The translations under genes were made by a program, and so were the position numbers. The notes beneath the pieces are model-generated. The model was not told the DNA's origin. It saw nothing but the letters and a program-made list of their open reading frames with translations, and ran no database searches. Positions 32,382-42,313 of a DNA stretch of 64,000 nt are shown piece by piece (within the stretch, counting starts at the first letter, position 1; each line of letters opens with the position of its first letter). This DNA is from an uncultured Collinsella sp. (GTDB taxonomy: Bacteria; Actinomycetota; Coriobacteriia; Coriobacteriales; Coriobacteriaceae). The stretch covers positions 69,142-133,141 of the forward strand of contig CAUCQW010000004.1 in NCBI GenBank assembly GCA_958445065.1. Direction: 5' to 3'.

Positions 32382-34392
32382 CATGACGCTGTTTATCGCA
32401 TCGCTTGCCGTCTCGTGCATCGGTGCGCTCGCCTCGGTTCTGCTGATCAAGGCCGATAATGCCGCCAAGACCGCCGGCTGCCTTATCGGCGCCGTCGCCG
32501 CGGTGCTTTCGTTTGTGGCCGGTATCCAGGCCGTGCTGGGCGATGTCACGTCGGTCGACACCATCGTGTTCTTCCCGTTTGCCCATTTCCAGCTGCTGCT
32601 CAATCAGCTGTCCGGCCTGTTCGTGGCGCTCATCTCGGTGCTCGCGTTTGCCGGTTCGATCTACGGTCTCAACTACTTTGATGAGTACCCGGGCAAAAAG
32701 GGCCGCGCCGGCTTCTTCTTTAACACCTTCGTGGCATCCATGATGCTCGTCATCACCGCCGACAACGTGTTTTGGTTCCTGGTCGCCTTTGAGCTCATGT
32801 CGCTGACCTCGTACTTCCTGGTCGTGATTGAGGAGAACGAGAACTCCATCCATGGCGGTTGGCTCTACTTTGTGATCGCGCACGTGGGCTTTGTGCTCAT
32901 CATGGCGAGCTTCCTCACCATGACCAACTTTGCCGGCGGCTCGTTTGCCTTTGCGGATTTCCGCGCCACGCAGTTTAGCCCCGCGGTCGCATCCGTGTGC
33001 TTCGTGCTCGCCTTCTTTGGCTTTGGTGCCAAGGCCGGTATCATCCCGCTGCACGGCTGGCTGCCCAAGGCGCATCCCGAGGCGCCGTCCAACGTGTCGG
33101 CCCTTATGTCCGGCGGCATGATCAAGATCGGTATCTTCGGCATCCTCAAGGTTGGTCTCGACCTGCTCTCCGCCTCGGGCGTTCAGGTCTGGTGGGGCCT
33201 TATGGTTATGGTCTTCGGTGCGATCTCGTCGGTCCTCGGCGTGGCCTTCGCCCTGCAGGAGCATGACATCAAGCGCCTGCTGGCCTATCACTCCGTCGAG
33301 AACATCGGCATCATTCTGCTCGGCGTCGGCGCCTCCATGGCCGCATTGGCGCTCAACTCGGTCGGCATCGCCGTCCTGGCTCTGATGGCCGCCCTCTACC
33401 ACACGTTTAACCACGCGATGTTTAAGGGCGAGCTGTTCTTGGGCGCCGGTGCGCTGCTGTACTCCACGGGTACGCGTAATATGGAGAAGATGGGCGGCCT
33501 GTTCCGTCGTATGCCGGCAACGGCCATCTGCTTCCTCGTTGGCGCACTTGCCATCTCGGCCATCCCGCCCTTCAACGGCTTTGTGTCCGAGTGGTTTACC
33601 TACCAGTCGCTCTTTAACGCCGCCATGCAGGGCGACAAGGCCGTCATGATCGTGGCCGTGTTCGCTGCCGTCGCGCTTGCCATTACCGGCGCGCTGGCCG
33701 TCACGTGCTTCGTCAAGGCCTATGGCGTCTCCTTTGCCTCCGCGCCCCGCTCCGAGGCCGCGGCCAATGCCAAGGAGGTTCCCGCCCCTATGGTGTTTGC
33801 GCAGGGGCTGCTCGCGGCCATCTGCGTCGTGCTGGGCATTGGCGCTCCCGTGATCGCGCCCGTGCTGGTCGATGTCGCCGCGTCCGTGCTGCATCCGTAC
33901 GGTGGCGTGTTTGCCGCCGAGGGCATGGAGCTCATGAACCAGTACTCCGGCGCTGCCACCTCCACGCCCGCGATCGCCATTGCGCTCGTGGTGCTCATCG
34001 GCCTTGCCTGCGGCTATCGCAAGCTCAAGACCGTCGGCAAGGTGCAGAAGTCCCAGCCGTGGGCATGCGGCTATGCTCCCAACGAGCATATGCCCGTCGT
34101 GGCCACGACCTTTGCCTCCGAGGTGTCCTGGTTTATGCAGCCGCTCTACACGCTGCGCGACCGCTGCACGGCCGTCTGCTGGTCCATCGCGCACTTCTTC
34201 CAGAAGCTCACCGGTGTGGCCGAGGCTGTGGAGCCCGTACCCGACAAGGTTCTCGTCGATGCCCCGCATAAGGGTGTCGAGAAGCTCGCCGACCTCGCGA
34301 CTAAGCTCGAGGGCGGCAACTACAGCATCTATATCTGCTACATCGTCGCGGCACTCGTGGTGTTCCTCGTGCTCGCCGTGCAAATGGGTTAA
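32374..34392 (+). CDS. hyfB: Hydrogenase-4 component B (antiporter-like membrane subunit)
   Basis: 672 aa with many hydrophobic segments, NuoL/Mrp-like. Typical elements are ELMSLTSYFLVVIEENE (lysine/glutamate channel region), PLHGWLPKAHPEAPSNVSALMSGGMIKIG, and HSVENIGIILLG with LYHTFNHAMFKGELF. A likely proton-pumping arm of the membrane complex. It overlaps hyfA and starts with AAGGGAGCG upstream. A hydrophilic C-terminal segment precedes the final helix. Confidence 0.92.
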   Translation: MDSMTLFIASLAVSCIGALASVLLIKADNAAKTAGCLIGAVAAVLSFVAGIQAVLGDVTSVDTIVFFPFAHFQLLLNQLSGLFVALISVLAFAGSIYGLNYFDEYPGKKGRAGFFFNTFVASMMLVITADNVFWFLVAFELMSLTSYFLVVIEENENSIHGGWLYFVIAHVGFVLIMASFLTMTNFAGGSFAFADFRATQFSPAVASVCFVLAFFGFGAKAGIIPLHGWLPKAHPEAPSNVSALMSGGMIKIGIFGILKVGLDLLSASGVQVWWGLMVMVFGAISSVLGVAFALQEHDIKRLLAYHSVENIGIILLGVGASMAALALNSVGIAVLALMAALYHTFNHAMFKGELFLGAGALLYSTGTRNMEKMGGLFRRMPATAICFLVGALAISAIPPFNGFVSEWFTYQSLFNAAMQGDKAVMIVAVFAAVALAITGALAVTCFVKAYGVSFASAPRSEAAANAKEVPAPMVFAQGLLAAICVVLGIGAPVIAPVLVDVAASVLHPYGGVFAAEGMELMNQYSGAATSTPAIAIALVVLIGLACGYRKLKTVGKVQKSQPWACGYAPNEHMPVVATTFASEVSWFMQPLYTLRDRCTAVCWSIAHFFQKLTGVAEAVEPVPDKVLVDAPHKGVEKLADLATKLEGGNYSIYICYIVAALVVFLVLAVQMG

Positions 34393-34404
34393 GGAGGGGA
34401 GAGC

Positions 34405-35331
34405 ATGAACAACATCGTACTTGCCGTTCTGCAGGGCGTGGTCGTTATGGCCGTCGCGCCGTTCTTCTCCGGTCTCGGTCGCGTGATCCGCGCCAAGATG
34501 CACAACCGTCGCGGCCCCAGCATCATGCAGGACTACCGCGACCTGGCCAAGCTCTTTGCGCGCCCCGAGTCCCAGAGCGAGGACGCGAGCTTTGCGCTGC
34601 GCATTATGCCGCCGCTGTTCTTCGCCGTTGCCTTTATGCTCGCGATGGGCTTGCCGCTCTTTACGACACAAAGCCCCATCCCGGTCTTTGGTGACGCCAT
34701 CACCATCATGTACAGCCTGGCGCTCGCCCGCTTCTTCTTCGCCCTCTGCGGCGTGGATTCGTCTAACGCCTACGCCGGTATCGGCGGCGTCCGCGAGCTG
34801 CTCATGAGCGTGCTCATCGAGCCGTCCATGCTGTTGGCGCTGTTTGCCGCGGCCCTGGTGTGCGGCTCCACCGACATCGCCACCATGGGTCAGCACATCA
34901 TGACGGGCGCCATCGACGCGCCGGTCGCCGTGATCCTCGCCGGCATCGCCTTTGCGATCGCCTGCTATATGGAACTCGGCAAGCTGCCGTTTGATCAGGC
35001 CGAGGCCGAGCAGGAGCTTCAGGAAGGTCCGCTCGCCGAGCTTTCCGGCCCGTCGCTTGCGATGGCCAAGCTCGCCATGTCCATGAAGCAGGTCCTGGTC
35101 GTCGCTTGGTTCTGCGCGATCTTCGTCCCCTGGGGCGAGCCCGCGACCGTGGGCGCCACCGCCGTTCTGGGCGCGGTCATCTTCCTGGTGAAGTGCCTTA
35201 TCGACTTTGTGGTCTGCGGCGTGATCGAGAACTCCTGCTCGCGCTCGCGCTTTAAGGTGCTCGGCAATCAGACCTGGGCCGTCGTGGGCATCGCCGTTCT
35301 GGCGTTTGTTTTCGTGGTCGTCGGCGTGTAG
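34405..35331 (+). CDS. hyfC: Hydrogenase-4 component C (NuoH-like membrane subunit)
   Basis: 308 aa, about eight helices. It carries the NuoH/HycD features GLGRVIRAKMHNRRGPSIMQDYRDLAKLF and DQAEAEQELQEGPLAELSGPSLAM. It anchors the hydrogenase catalytic module to the membrane and forms the first part of the proton path. ATG with AAGGAGGGGAG upstream, 12 bases after hyfB. Confidence 0.93.
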   Translation: MNNIVLAVLQGVVVMAVAPFFSGLGRVIRAKMHNRRGPSIMQDYRDLAKLFARPESQSEDASFALRIMPPLFFAVAFMLAMGLPLFTTQSPIPVFGDAITIMYSLALARFFFALCGVDSSNAYAGIGGVRELLMSVLIEPSMLLALFAAALVCGSTDIATMGQHIMTGAIDAPVAVILAGIAFAIACYMELGKLPFDQAEAEQELQEGPLAELSGPSLAMAKLAMSMKQVLVVAWFCAIFVPWGEPATVGATAVLGAVIFLVKCLIDFVVCGVIENSCSRSRFKVLGNQTWAVVGIAVLAFVFVVVGV

Positions 35332-35346
35332 GAGAAGGGAGAAACA

Positions 35347-36804
35347 ATGTCATTTGCAGTCAGTCTGTCCCTTCTCGGCTTGGTCGCTATCGCGGCCCCG
35401 ATGGTGGCCTCGGTGCTCGTCGCCCTGTTCCCCCGTCCGTACGCCAAGTGGTTCAGCGTTTTGGGTGCCGCCGTCTCGACGGTCTGCACCATCGCCCTCG
35501 CCGCGAATTTCGCTGGCGCCGGCATGCCCGACACGCAGGTCCCCCTGATCTCGTTTGGGCAGACCCTCGTCATGGGATTCACCTTCGATCGCATGAGCAC
35601 GCTGCTCGCGCCCGCCTTTGTGGGTATCGGCCTGCTTGTCGTGATCTATTCGATCCCCTATATGAGCGAGAATAACCGTGAGCATCCCGATGCGCCGCGT
35701 CGTCGCTTCTACGCGTACCTCGCGACCTTCATTGGTGCCATGGCTGGCCTCGTGTACAGCTCGACCCTTTTGGGCCAGCTCGTGTTCTTTGAGATCACGG
35801 GCGCGTGCTCTTGGGGCCTCATTAGCTACTACATGACGCCTACGGCCAAGAAGGCCGGTATGAAGGCCCTGATCATCACGCATATCGGTGCGCTCGGCCT
35901 GTATCTGGGTGCCGCCATCGTGTTTGCCCACACCGGCACCTTCGCCATTACCGCGATTACCGGCCTCGATGCCAAGCTCAAGGCTATCGTCCTTTTGCTC
36001 GTGCTGTTTGCGGCCTGGGCCAAGTCCGCACAGGTTCCCATGTACATGTGGCTGCCTTCGGCCATGGAGGCGCCGACGCCTGTTTCGGCCTACCTGCATG
36101 GCGCCTCGATGGTCAAGGTCGGCGTGTGCGTGTTCGCGCGTGCACTCGTCTCTGCCGGCGAGATTCCCGAGATCGTGGGCTGGGTCGCCATTATCGACGC
36201 CATGGTCACCATGCTCTTTGGTTTCCTTATGTACCTGCCGCAAAAGGACATGAAGCGCCTGCTGGCCTTCTCCACGATCGCCCAGCTCTCCTATGTGTTC
36301 TTTGGTCTGGGCCTTTCGGTCTTTGGTAGCCAGCTGGCCTTTGATGGCGCCGTGTGCCACATCTTTAACCACGCTTTCGCCAAGACTCTGTTCTTCCTGA
36401 TCGCCGGTTCGTTCTCCTTTACGCTCGGCACGCGTATGCTGCCCAAGCTTCGCGGCATCGTAAAGAAGTACCCGATCTCGGGCGTGGGCTTCGGTGTCGC
36501 CGCGCTCGCCATTGCCGGCGTGCCGCCCATGAACACGTTCTTCTCGAAGTTCCAGATCATCGCCGGCGGCTTTTCTGTGGGTGCCGGCAACGTCGCGATC
36601 CTGGTGCTCGTGTGCATCATGGTTGCCGAGACCGTCGCCACCTTTGCCTGGTTCCTTAAGTGGATGGGCTATTGCCTGCCCGGCGAGCCGAGCGAAGAGG
36701 TCGCTGCGGGAGCCCCGCTTCCCCGCGCGATGGCGTTCGTGTTCATCATGCTCATCATCATGGTCATCGTCAGCGGCCCGCTTTCGGCCAGCTGGATCGG
36801 TTAG
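35347..36804 (+). CDS. hyfD: Hydrogenase-4 component D (antiporter-like membrane subunit)
   Basis: 485 aa, NuoN/NuoL-like. Key blocks are FEITGACSWGLISYY, AQVPMYMWLPSAMEAPTPVSAYLHGASMVKVG and AFSTIAQLSYVFFGLG with HIFNHAFAKTLFFL. It is a second proton-channel subunit, present in Hyf-type but not Hyc-type complexes. It starts 15 bases after hyfC with GAGAAGGGAG upstream. Confidence 0.91.
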   Translation: MSFAVSLSLLGLVAIAAPMVASVLVALFPRPYAKWFSVLGAAVSTVCTIALAANFAGAGMPDTQVPLISFGQTLVMGFTFDRMSTLLAPAFVGIGLLVVIYSIPYMSENNREHPDAPRRRFYAYLATFIGAMAGLVYSSTLLGQLVFFEITGACSWGLISYYMTPTAKKAGMKALIITHIGALGLYLGAAIVFAHTGTFAITAITGLDAKLKAIVLLLVLFAAWAKSAQVPMYMWLPSAMEAPTPVSAYLHGASMVKVGVCVFARALVSAGEIPEIVGWVAIIDAMVTMLFGFLMYLPQKDMKRLLAFSTIAQLSYVFFGLGLSVFGSQLAFDGAVCHIFNHAFAKTLFFLIAGSFSFTLGTRMLPKLRGIVKKYPISGVGFGVAALAIAGVPPMNTFFSKFQIIAGGFSVGAGNVAILVLVCIMVAETVATFAWFLKWMGYCLPGEPSEEVAAGAPLPRAMAFVFIMLIIMVIVSGPLSASWIG

Positions 36805-36817
36805 GAGGTAGAACGAC

Positions 36818-37471
36818 ATGGGATATTCGATCGTCAACATCCTTGGCGGCCTTCTGATCGTCACGTCCACCATGGTGGTCGTCTCCAAGAACATCAAGCA
36901 CGCCATCCGCTGGTATGCGGTGCAGTCGCTGGTGCTCGTGGGACTGCTCGCCACGCTCGGTGTCACCACCGGTGCGCTGGAACTGCTTATGTGGGCCGGA
37001 TCTGCCTTTATCACCAAGGTCGTCCTGGTCCCTTATATCCTCAGCCGCGCATATAAGAAGATGGGCGAGCCGAGCGACGCATCGCTCAAGGCCGGTCTTA
37101 AGCCCGCGTGGGCCATTTGCATCATCGCCGTCGAGGTCGCGATTTGCTTTGCCGTCGTGACGCAGATCAGCCTGCCCACGGCCGAGGTCGCAACGCCTGC
37201 GCTCGCTATTAGCTTCGCTCACTTCTTTGTGGGCCTCACCTGCATCATTTCGCAGCGCAACATCATGAAGCAGATCTTTGGATACTGCCTTATGGAAAAC
37301 GGCAGCCATGTGACACTCGCGCTTTTGGCCCCCACCGCTCCCGAGATCATCGAGATCGGTATCGCCACCGACGCCATCTTTGCCGTCATCATCATGTCCA
37401 TCGTCGTGCGTCGCATTTGGGACGACTCCCACTCGCTCGATGCGCGCGACCTGTCCGAGCTGAGGGGGTAG
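36818..37471 (+). CDS. hyfE: Hydrogenase-4 component E (NuoK-like membrane subunit)
   Basis: 217 aa, about six helices, close to the usual length. It has NIKHAIRWYAVQSLVLVGLLATLG and a FVGLTCIISQRNIMKQIFGYCLMENGSHVTLALLAP segment typical of HyfE. AGGAGGT precedes the ATG by seven bases; it is 13 bases after hyfD and three before hyfF. Confidence 0.91.
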   Translation: MGYSIVNILGGLLIVTSTMVVVSKNIKHAIRWYAVQSLVLVGLLATLGVTTGALELLMWAGSAFITKVVLVPYILSRAYKKMGEPSDASLKAGLKPAWAICIIAVEVAICFAVVTQISLPTAEVATPALAISFAHFFVGLTCIISQRNIMKQIFGYCLMENGSHVTLALLAPTAPEIIEIGIATDAIFAVIIMSIVVRRIWDDSHSLDARDLSELRG

Positions 37472-37474
37472 TCC

Positions 37475-39034
37475 ATGGAAACGTTGATTCTCGCCCTGCT
37501 CGCGACTCCTTTGGTGTTCTCGCTGGTCATGGCATTTTTGCCCAAGAACACGTCCTATAACGTGTTTGCCGGTCTCAACCTGGTCTCCGTCGCAGCCGTC
37601 TTGGTGCTGTCGATTATGACGGCCGGTGACGTCCTTATGAGCGGCGACACCGCGAGCGCTCTTGGCCTGTGGTTTCACCTCGATTCGCTGGGCGCCATCT
37701 TTGTGCTGCTCATCGGCTTTATCGGTTTTCTTACGGGGCTGTTCTCGCTGCCCTATGTAAAGGCCGATATCGAGGAGGGCTCCATGCCCGCCGAGCGCGC
37801 CAAGCAGTATTTTGCGCTGTTTAGCCTGTTCGTGTTCACTATGCTGCTCGCGTGTCTGTCCAACAACATGATCCTCACGTGGGCCGCCGTGGAGGCAACC
37901 ACGCTTTCCACCGTGTTCCTCGTGGGTATCTACAAGAACAAGACGGCCCTCGAGGCTTCTTGGAAGTATGCGATGGTCTGCACCGCCGGCGTGGCCTTTG
38001 GCCTGTTCGGTACGCTGCTGATCTACGCCAACGCCGCCGACGTGATTCCCAACGCTCACGAGGCCGCGTTCCTGTCGTGCGTGCTGCCGTATGCCGACCA
38101 GTTCGACCCGACGCTCATGCGCCTCGCCTTTGCGTTTATCGTGATCGGCTTTGGCACCAAGGCCGGCCTGTTCCCCATGCACACTTGGCTGCCCGATGCC
38201 CACTCCCAGGCCCCGAGCCCTGTCTCGGCCCTACTCTCGGGCGTGCTGCTTAAGTGCGCCATGCTTGTGATCATGCGCTTCTACGGCTTTACCATCCAGG
38301 CCGTGGGCGCCGAGTATCCGCAACTTTTGCTGCTGATCGTCGGCACGCTGTCCATTTTGGTGGCGGCACTTTCGATGTTCCGCCAGGACGACCTCAAGCG
38401 CCGCTTTGCGTACTCGTCTGTGGAGAACGTGGGCGTTATCGCCCTGTGCCTGGGTATCGGTGGCCCGCTGGGTATCGCCGCGGCCCTACTGCACTGCGTG
38501 TTCCACGGCTTTACCAAGACGCTTGCCTTCTGCGTGTCCGGCAACATTCAGCACGCCTTTGGCACGCGTAGCCTGGCTAAGATCCAGGGTGTCGTCGAGG
38601 TTGCCCCCGCAACCGCCGCGCTCGCCGTCCTGGCGCTGCTCGGTCTTGGTGCCTTCCCGCCCTTTGGCATGTTTATCTCCGAGTTCCTGACTTTTGTCGC
38701 CGGTGTTACCGCCGGTCCCATGTGGCTGGTCGTCGTGGTCGCCCTCGGTCTTACCGTGGCCATCTCCGCGCTCACCCGCATCGCACTCAAGTCGGTATTC
38801 GGCCATGCGCCCCAGGGCATGGATAAGCATGAGGCCCCGGCGCTCATGCTTATCCCCGAAATCATCCTGGCTGTCATGATCTTGTGGTTTGGCATCGCCA
38901 CCCCGCTGCCTCTCGTGCACGGTGTGGAGACCGCGACCGGCATTGTGCTCGAGCAGAGCACCGAGGAACTTCACGCGACGCCGATGTACCGCGCTGTGTT
39001 CGGTACCGAGACCGCTCAGAGCGAGGTGGAGTAA
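37475..39034 (+). CDS. hyfF: Hydrogenase-4 component F (antiporter-like membrane subunit)
   Basis: 519 aa, the third NuoL/M/N-like subunit. Conserved blocks are WAAVEATTLSTVFLVGIYKNKTALEASWKY, FPMHTWLPDAHSQAPSPVSALLSGVLLKCAM, SSVENVGVIALCLG and HCVFHGFTKTLAFCVSGN. Three antiporter-type subunits (HyfB, D, F) suggest stronger ion pumping than in Hyc-type complexes. It starts after GAGGGGG, three bases from hyfE. Confidence 0.92.
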   Translation: METLILALLATPLVFSLVMAFLPKNTSYNVFAGLNLVSVAAVLVLSIMTAGDVLMSGDTASALGLWFHLDSLGAIFVLLIGFIGFLTGLFSLPYVKADIEEGSMPAERAKQYFALFSLFVFTMLLACLSNNMILTWAAVEATTLSTVFLVGIYKNKTALEASWKYAMVCTAGVAFGLFGTLLIYANAADVIPNAHEAAFLSCVLPYADQFDPTLMRLAFAFIVIGFGTKAGLFPMHTWLPDAHSQAPSPVSALLSGVLLKCAMLVIMRFYGFTIQAVGAEYPQLLLLIVGTLSILVAALSMFRQDDLKRRFAYSSVENVGVIALCLGIGGPLGIAAALLHCVFHGFTKTLAFCVSGNIQHAFGTRSLAKIQGVVEVAPATAALAVLALLGLGAFPPFGMFISEFLTFVAGVTAGPMWLVVVVALGLTVAISALTRIALKSVFGHAPQGMDKHEAPALMLIPEIILAVMILWFGIATPLPLVHGVETATGIVLEQSTEELHATPMYRAVFGTETAQSEVE

Positions 39035-39037
39035 CGA

Positions 39038-40810
39038 ATGATTGAAACTGAGAACAAGGTGTATGCCCGTCGCTGCGAGAGTCATGTCGAGGCCCTGCGC
39101 CGCGCCGTTCCGGGCTGCATCGAGAAGGTCGAGTGGCAGTGCGAGGACCAGCTGACGATCACCGTCAAGCAGGACAAGCTGCCCGAGGCCGTCCACTACC
39201 TGTATTACGAGCGCTACGGCTGGATTCCCGTGATCATCGGCAACGACGAGCGCAGTCTGTGCGGTCGCTACGCCGTGTACTACGTCATCTCCATGGAGGG
39301 GGAGGACCCCGGCTGGGTGACCGTGCGCACCGAGGTCGATCCCGCCAAGATGACGTTCCCGTCCGTGACGCCGTTCGTCCCCGCCTGCGTGTGGGGCGAG
39401 CGCGAGCTGCGCGACATGTTCGGCCTGATTCCCGAGGGTCTGCCCGATCGTCGTCGCCTGGTGCTGCCCGACGATTGGCCCAGCGGCCTGTATCCGCTGC
39501 GCAAGGACTCCATGGACTACCGCTTCCGTCCCGCTCCCGCGAGTGACATGGAAAACTACGAGTTCTTGGCCGATACCAAGGGCAAGGAGACGACGCTCGT
39601 CCCCATGGGCCCGTTGCACATTACCTCTGACGAGCCCGGCCACTTCCGCCTGTTCGTCGAGGGCGAGACGATCGTCGACGCCGACTACCGTCTGTTCTAC
39701 GTGCACCGCGGCATGGAGAAGGTCGCCGAGACGCGCCTGAACTATGACGCCGTGACGTTCCTCGCTGACCGCATCTGCGGCATCTGCGGCTGCGCCCACT
39801 CGGTGGCCTATGCCGAGGCCGTCGAGCGCGCCCAGGGCATCCATGTCCCGCCGCGCGCCCAGTACATCCGCGCCATCATGCTCGAGGTCGAGCGCCTGCA
39901 CTCGCATCTGCTCAACATTGGCCTGGCGTCGCACTACACGGGCTTCGACTCCGGCTTCCAGCAGTTCTTCCGCGTCCGCGAGAAGTCCATGGACCTGGCC
40001 GAGAAGCTCTCCGGTCACCGCAAGACCTACGGCCTCAACGTGATCGGCGGCGTGCGTCGCGACATTTTGGCCGAGCAGAAGCTTTCCACGCTCACGACCA
40101 TCCATCAGCTGCGCTCCGAGGTTCAGGAACTCGTCGACGTCTTGCTTTCCACGCCCAACTTTATTGAGCGTACGAGTGGCATCGGCATCTTGGACCGCAA
40201 GATCGCACGCGACTTCTCGCCGGTCGGCCCGCTCATGCGTGGCTCGGGCTATGCCCGCGACGTGCGCTTTGACCATCCCTTCGACGGCTACGCCGATCCG
40301 GACGTCCAAAAGATGCACGCCGCTACGGCCGACACCTGCGATGCCTTCGGCCGTACCGCCGTTCGCATCCAGGAGGTCTACGATTCGATCGACATGATCG
40401 AGACCATGCTCGAGAACTGTCCGTCGGGCCCCATCCTCACCACGGATTGGGAGTACACCCCGCACAAGTACGCCATCGGCGCCACCGAGGCGCCGCGCGG
40501 CGAGGACGTGCACTGGGCCATGCTCGGCAACAACCAGAAGTGCTACCGCTGGCGCGCCAAGGCCGCCACGTACAGCAACTGGCCGGTCCTGCGCTACATG
40601 TTCCGCGGCAACACCGTGGGCGACGCGGCGCTGATTGTCGGCTCGCTTGACCCGTGCTACTCCTGCACCGACCGCGTGACGGTGACCGATGTCGCCGCCA
40701 AGCGCGACCACGTGCTCGACAAGGAGCAGTTCGAGAACGTCTGGCGTGACAAGTCGCCGCTTGCGGGCGAGGGCACCATGGCCGCTCCGCTCGATGAGGA
40801 GGCGCTCTAA
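39038..40810 (+). CDS. hyfG: Group 4 [NiFe]-hydrogenase large subunit (NuoC-NuoD fusion)
   Basis: 590 aa. The N-terminal 170 residues are NuoC-like (ERDMFGLIPEGLPDRRRLVLPDDWP); the rest is the NiFe large subunit. Ligand motifs are RICGICGCAHS (L1) and DPCYSCTDR (L2), both complete. After L2 Arg the protein continues with a 44-residue tail expected to be removed by HycI after nickel insertion. It evolves H2 from electrons supplied through HyfA/H/I. ATG overlaps the upstream GGTGGAG region, three bases after hyfF. Confidence 0.95.
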   Translation: MIETENKVYARRCESHVEALRRAVPGCIEKVEWQCEDQLTITVKQDKLPEAVHYLYYERYGWIPVIIGNDERSLCGRYAVYYVISMEGEDPGWVTVRTEVDPAKMTFPSVTPFVPACVWGERELRDMFGLIPEGLPDRRRLVLPDDWPSGLYPLRKDSMDYRFRPAPASDMENYEFLADTKGKETTLVPMGPLHITSDEPGHFRLFVEGETIVDADYRLFYVHRGMEKVAETRLNYDAVTFLADRICGICGCAHSVAYAEAVERAQGIHVPPRAQYIRAIMLEVERLHSHLLNIGLASHYTGFDSGFQQFFRVREKSMDLAEKLSGHRKTYGLNVIGGVRRDILAEQKLSTLTTIHQLRSEVQELVDVLLSTPNFIERTSGIGILDRKIARDFSPVGPLMRGSGYARDVRFDHPFDGYADPDVQKMHAATADTCDAFGRTAVRIQEVYDSIDMIETMLENCPSGPILTTDWEYTPHKYAIGATEAPRGEDVHWAMLGNNQKCYRWRAKAATYSNWPVLRYMFRGNTVGDAALIVGSLDPCYSCTDRVTVTDVAAKRDHVLDKEQFENVWRDKSPLAGEGTMAAPLDEEAL

Positions 40811-40811
40811 T

Positions 40812-41528
40812 ATGCTGAAGCTTTGGAAGGTCAACGCCAAGGCCGGCGACGCGACGGTCAAGTACCCGTTTGCGCCGTTCCCCACCAACAAGGACATGCG
40901 CGGCAAGCCCGAGCACAACGCCGAGCTCTGCATCGCCTGCGGTGCCTGCGGCGTGGCGTGCCCGGCCGATGCCATTCGCATGGACACCGACCTTGCGGCC
41001 GATACCATCACCTGGTCGATCGACTACGGTCGCTGCATCTTTTGCGGCCGCTGCGAGGAGGCCTGCCCCATGGAGGCCATCAAGCTCACCGAGGAGTTTG
41101 AGCTGGCCGTCATGAGCAAGGACGACCTCACCAGCAAGAGCGTCTACACGCTCGAGCACTGCTCGCGTTGCGGCAAGCCGTTTGCCCCGCACAAGGAGAT
41201 CGACTACGCCAAGCGCCTGCTGCAAAAGGCCGGCGGCATGGAGGCCGAGCAGGCTGCCCGTACCGTCGGTATGTGTCAGGAGTGCAAGCGCGAGCTCGAC
41301 GCCCTGCGCGCCGCCTCGGCCGTAAAGACCGGCAACGCTGCCGGCATGGCTGCCAACGAGACGCTTGCGTCCGGCGAGCCCCAGGGCCCCGGCATGGAGT
41401 ATCTGGGCGGCCACGGCGTGAACCCGGAGTATATCGACCGCGAGCTCAACCCCGATGCGCCCGAGATTTCCGCCGGTCCTGCGCCGGTCGAGGGCATCAT
41501 CATGGATTTTGATACGAAGGAGGAGTAA
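40812..41528 (+). CDS. hyfH: Hydrogenase-4 component H (4Fe-4S, NuoI-like)
   Basis: 238 aa. Two [4Fe-4S] motifs, CIACGACGVACP and CIFCGRCEEACP, lie in the first 85 residues. A CSRC...CQEC pair follows (HCSRCGKPFAP, MCQECKREL), possibly a further metal site as in HycF. The last 75 residues are a longer, acidic tail than in E. coli HyfH. It carries electrons to HyfI. The ATG is one base after hyfG with GAGGAGGCG upstream. Confidence 0.92.
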   Translation: MLKLWKVNAKAGDATVKYPFAPFPTNKDMRGKPEHNAELCIACGACGVACPADAIRMDTDLAADTITWSIDYGRCIFCGRCEEACPMEAIKLTEEFELAVMSKDDLTSKSVYTLEHCSRCGKPFAPHKEIDYAKRLLQKAGGMEAEQAARTVGMCQECKRELDALRAASAVKTGNAAGMAANETLASGEPQGPGMEYLGGHGVNPEYIDRELNPDAPEISAGPAPVEGIIMDFDTKEE

Positions 41529-41530
41529 CC

Positions 41531-42313
41531 ATGGCCGAACCCACGCTTTTGCCCGAGCGGCTTCAGTACCGCCCGACCAAGATCGAGCTCGACGAGAGCA
41601 TCGAGAAGGCCAAGGCGACCCTTCTTAAGAAGATCAAGCGCTCGGTGTACGTCTACCGCGTTGACTGCGGCGGCTGCAACGGCTGCGAGATCGAGATCTT
41701 CGGTTCCATCACGCCCGTCTTCGACGTCGAGCGCTTTGGCATCAAGGTCGTGCCCTCGCCCCGTCACGCCGATGTGCTGCTGTACACCGGCGCCGTGACG
41801 CGTGCCATGCGCATGCCGGCCCTGCGCGCCTTTGAGGCCGCACCCGATCCCAAGATCGTGGTGTCCTATGGCGCGTGCGGCTGCACTGGTGGCATCTTCT
41901 ACGACAACTACTGCGTCTGGGGCGGCACGGACAAAATCTTGCCGGTCGATGTCTACATCCCCGGCTGCCCGCCCAGCCCCGCGCAGACCATCTACGGCTT
42001 TGCCATGGCGCTCGGCCTGCTGGACCAAAAGCTCCATGCCGAGACTACGGTGGAGGCCGCCGGCGAGCAGGCCGATATCCTGCACCCCGGCGTGCCGTAC
42101 AAGCTGCGCGTTGCCATCGAGCGCGAAGCTCGCGCCATGAGCGGCTACCGTTACGGCCGCGACCTGGCCAACGAGTTTATGGATACGCTCGAGGGCGCGC
42201 CCAAGGGCGATATCCGCGGTGCCATGGCGCTGCTTATCGACAAGCAGGACGATCCGCGCCGCGTTGAGGTCTACTCGGCGCTGCAGGATCTGGTGCTGGC
42301 CGGAGGTCGCTAG
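41531..42313 (+). CDS. hyfI: Hydrogenase-4 component I (small, NuoB-like subunit)
   Basis: 260 aa. Single [4Fe-4S] cluster closest to the NiFe site: VDCGGCNGCEIEIFG, a cysteine in YGACGCTGGIF and the last in PGCPPSPAQTIYG. The C-terminal 100 residues are extra to the core NuoB fold, as in HyfI. The ATG follows AAGGAGGAG. Confidence 0.94.
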   Translation: MAEPTLLPERLQYRPTKIELDESIEKAKATLLKKIKRSVYVYRVDCGGCNGCEIEIFGSITPVFDVERFGIKVVPSPRHADVLLYTGAVTRAMRMPALRAFEAAPDPKIVVSYGACGCTGGIFYDNYCVWGGTDKILPVDVYIPGCPPSPAQTIYGFAMALGLLDQKLHAETTVEAAGEQADILHPGVPYKLRVAIEREARAMSGYRYGRDLANEFMDTLEGAPKGDIRGAMALLIDKQDDPRRVEVYSALQDLVLAGGR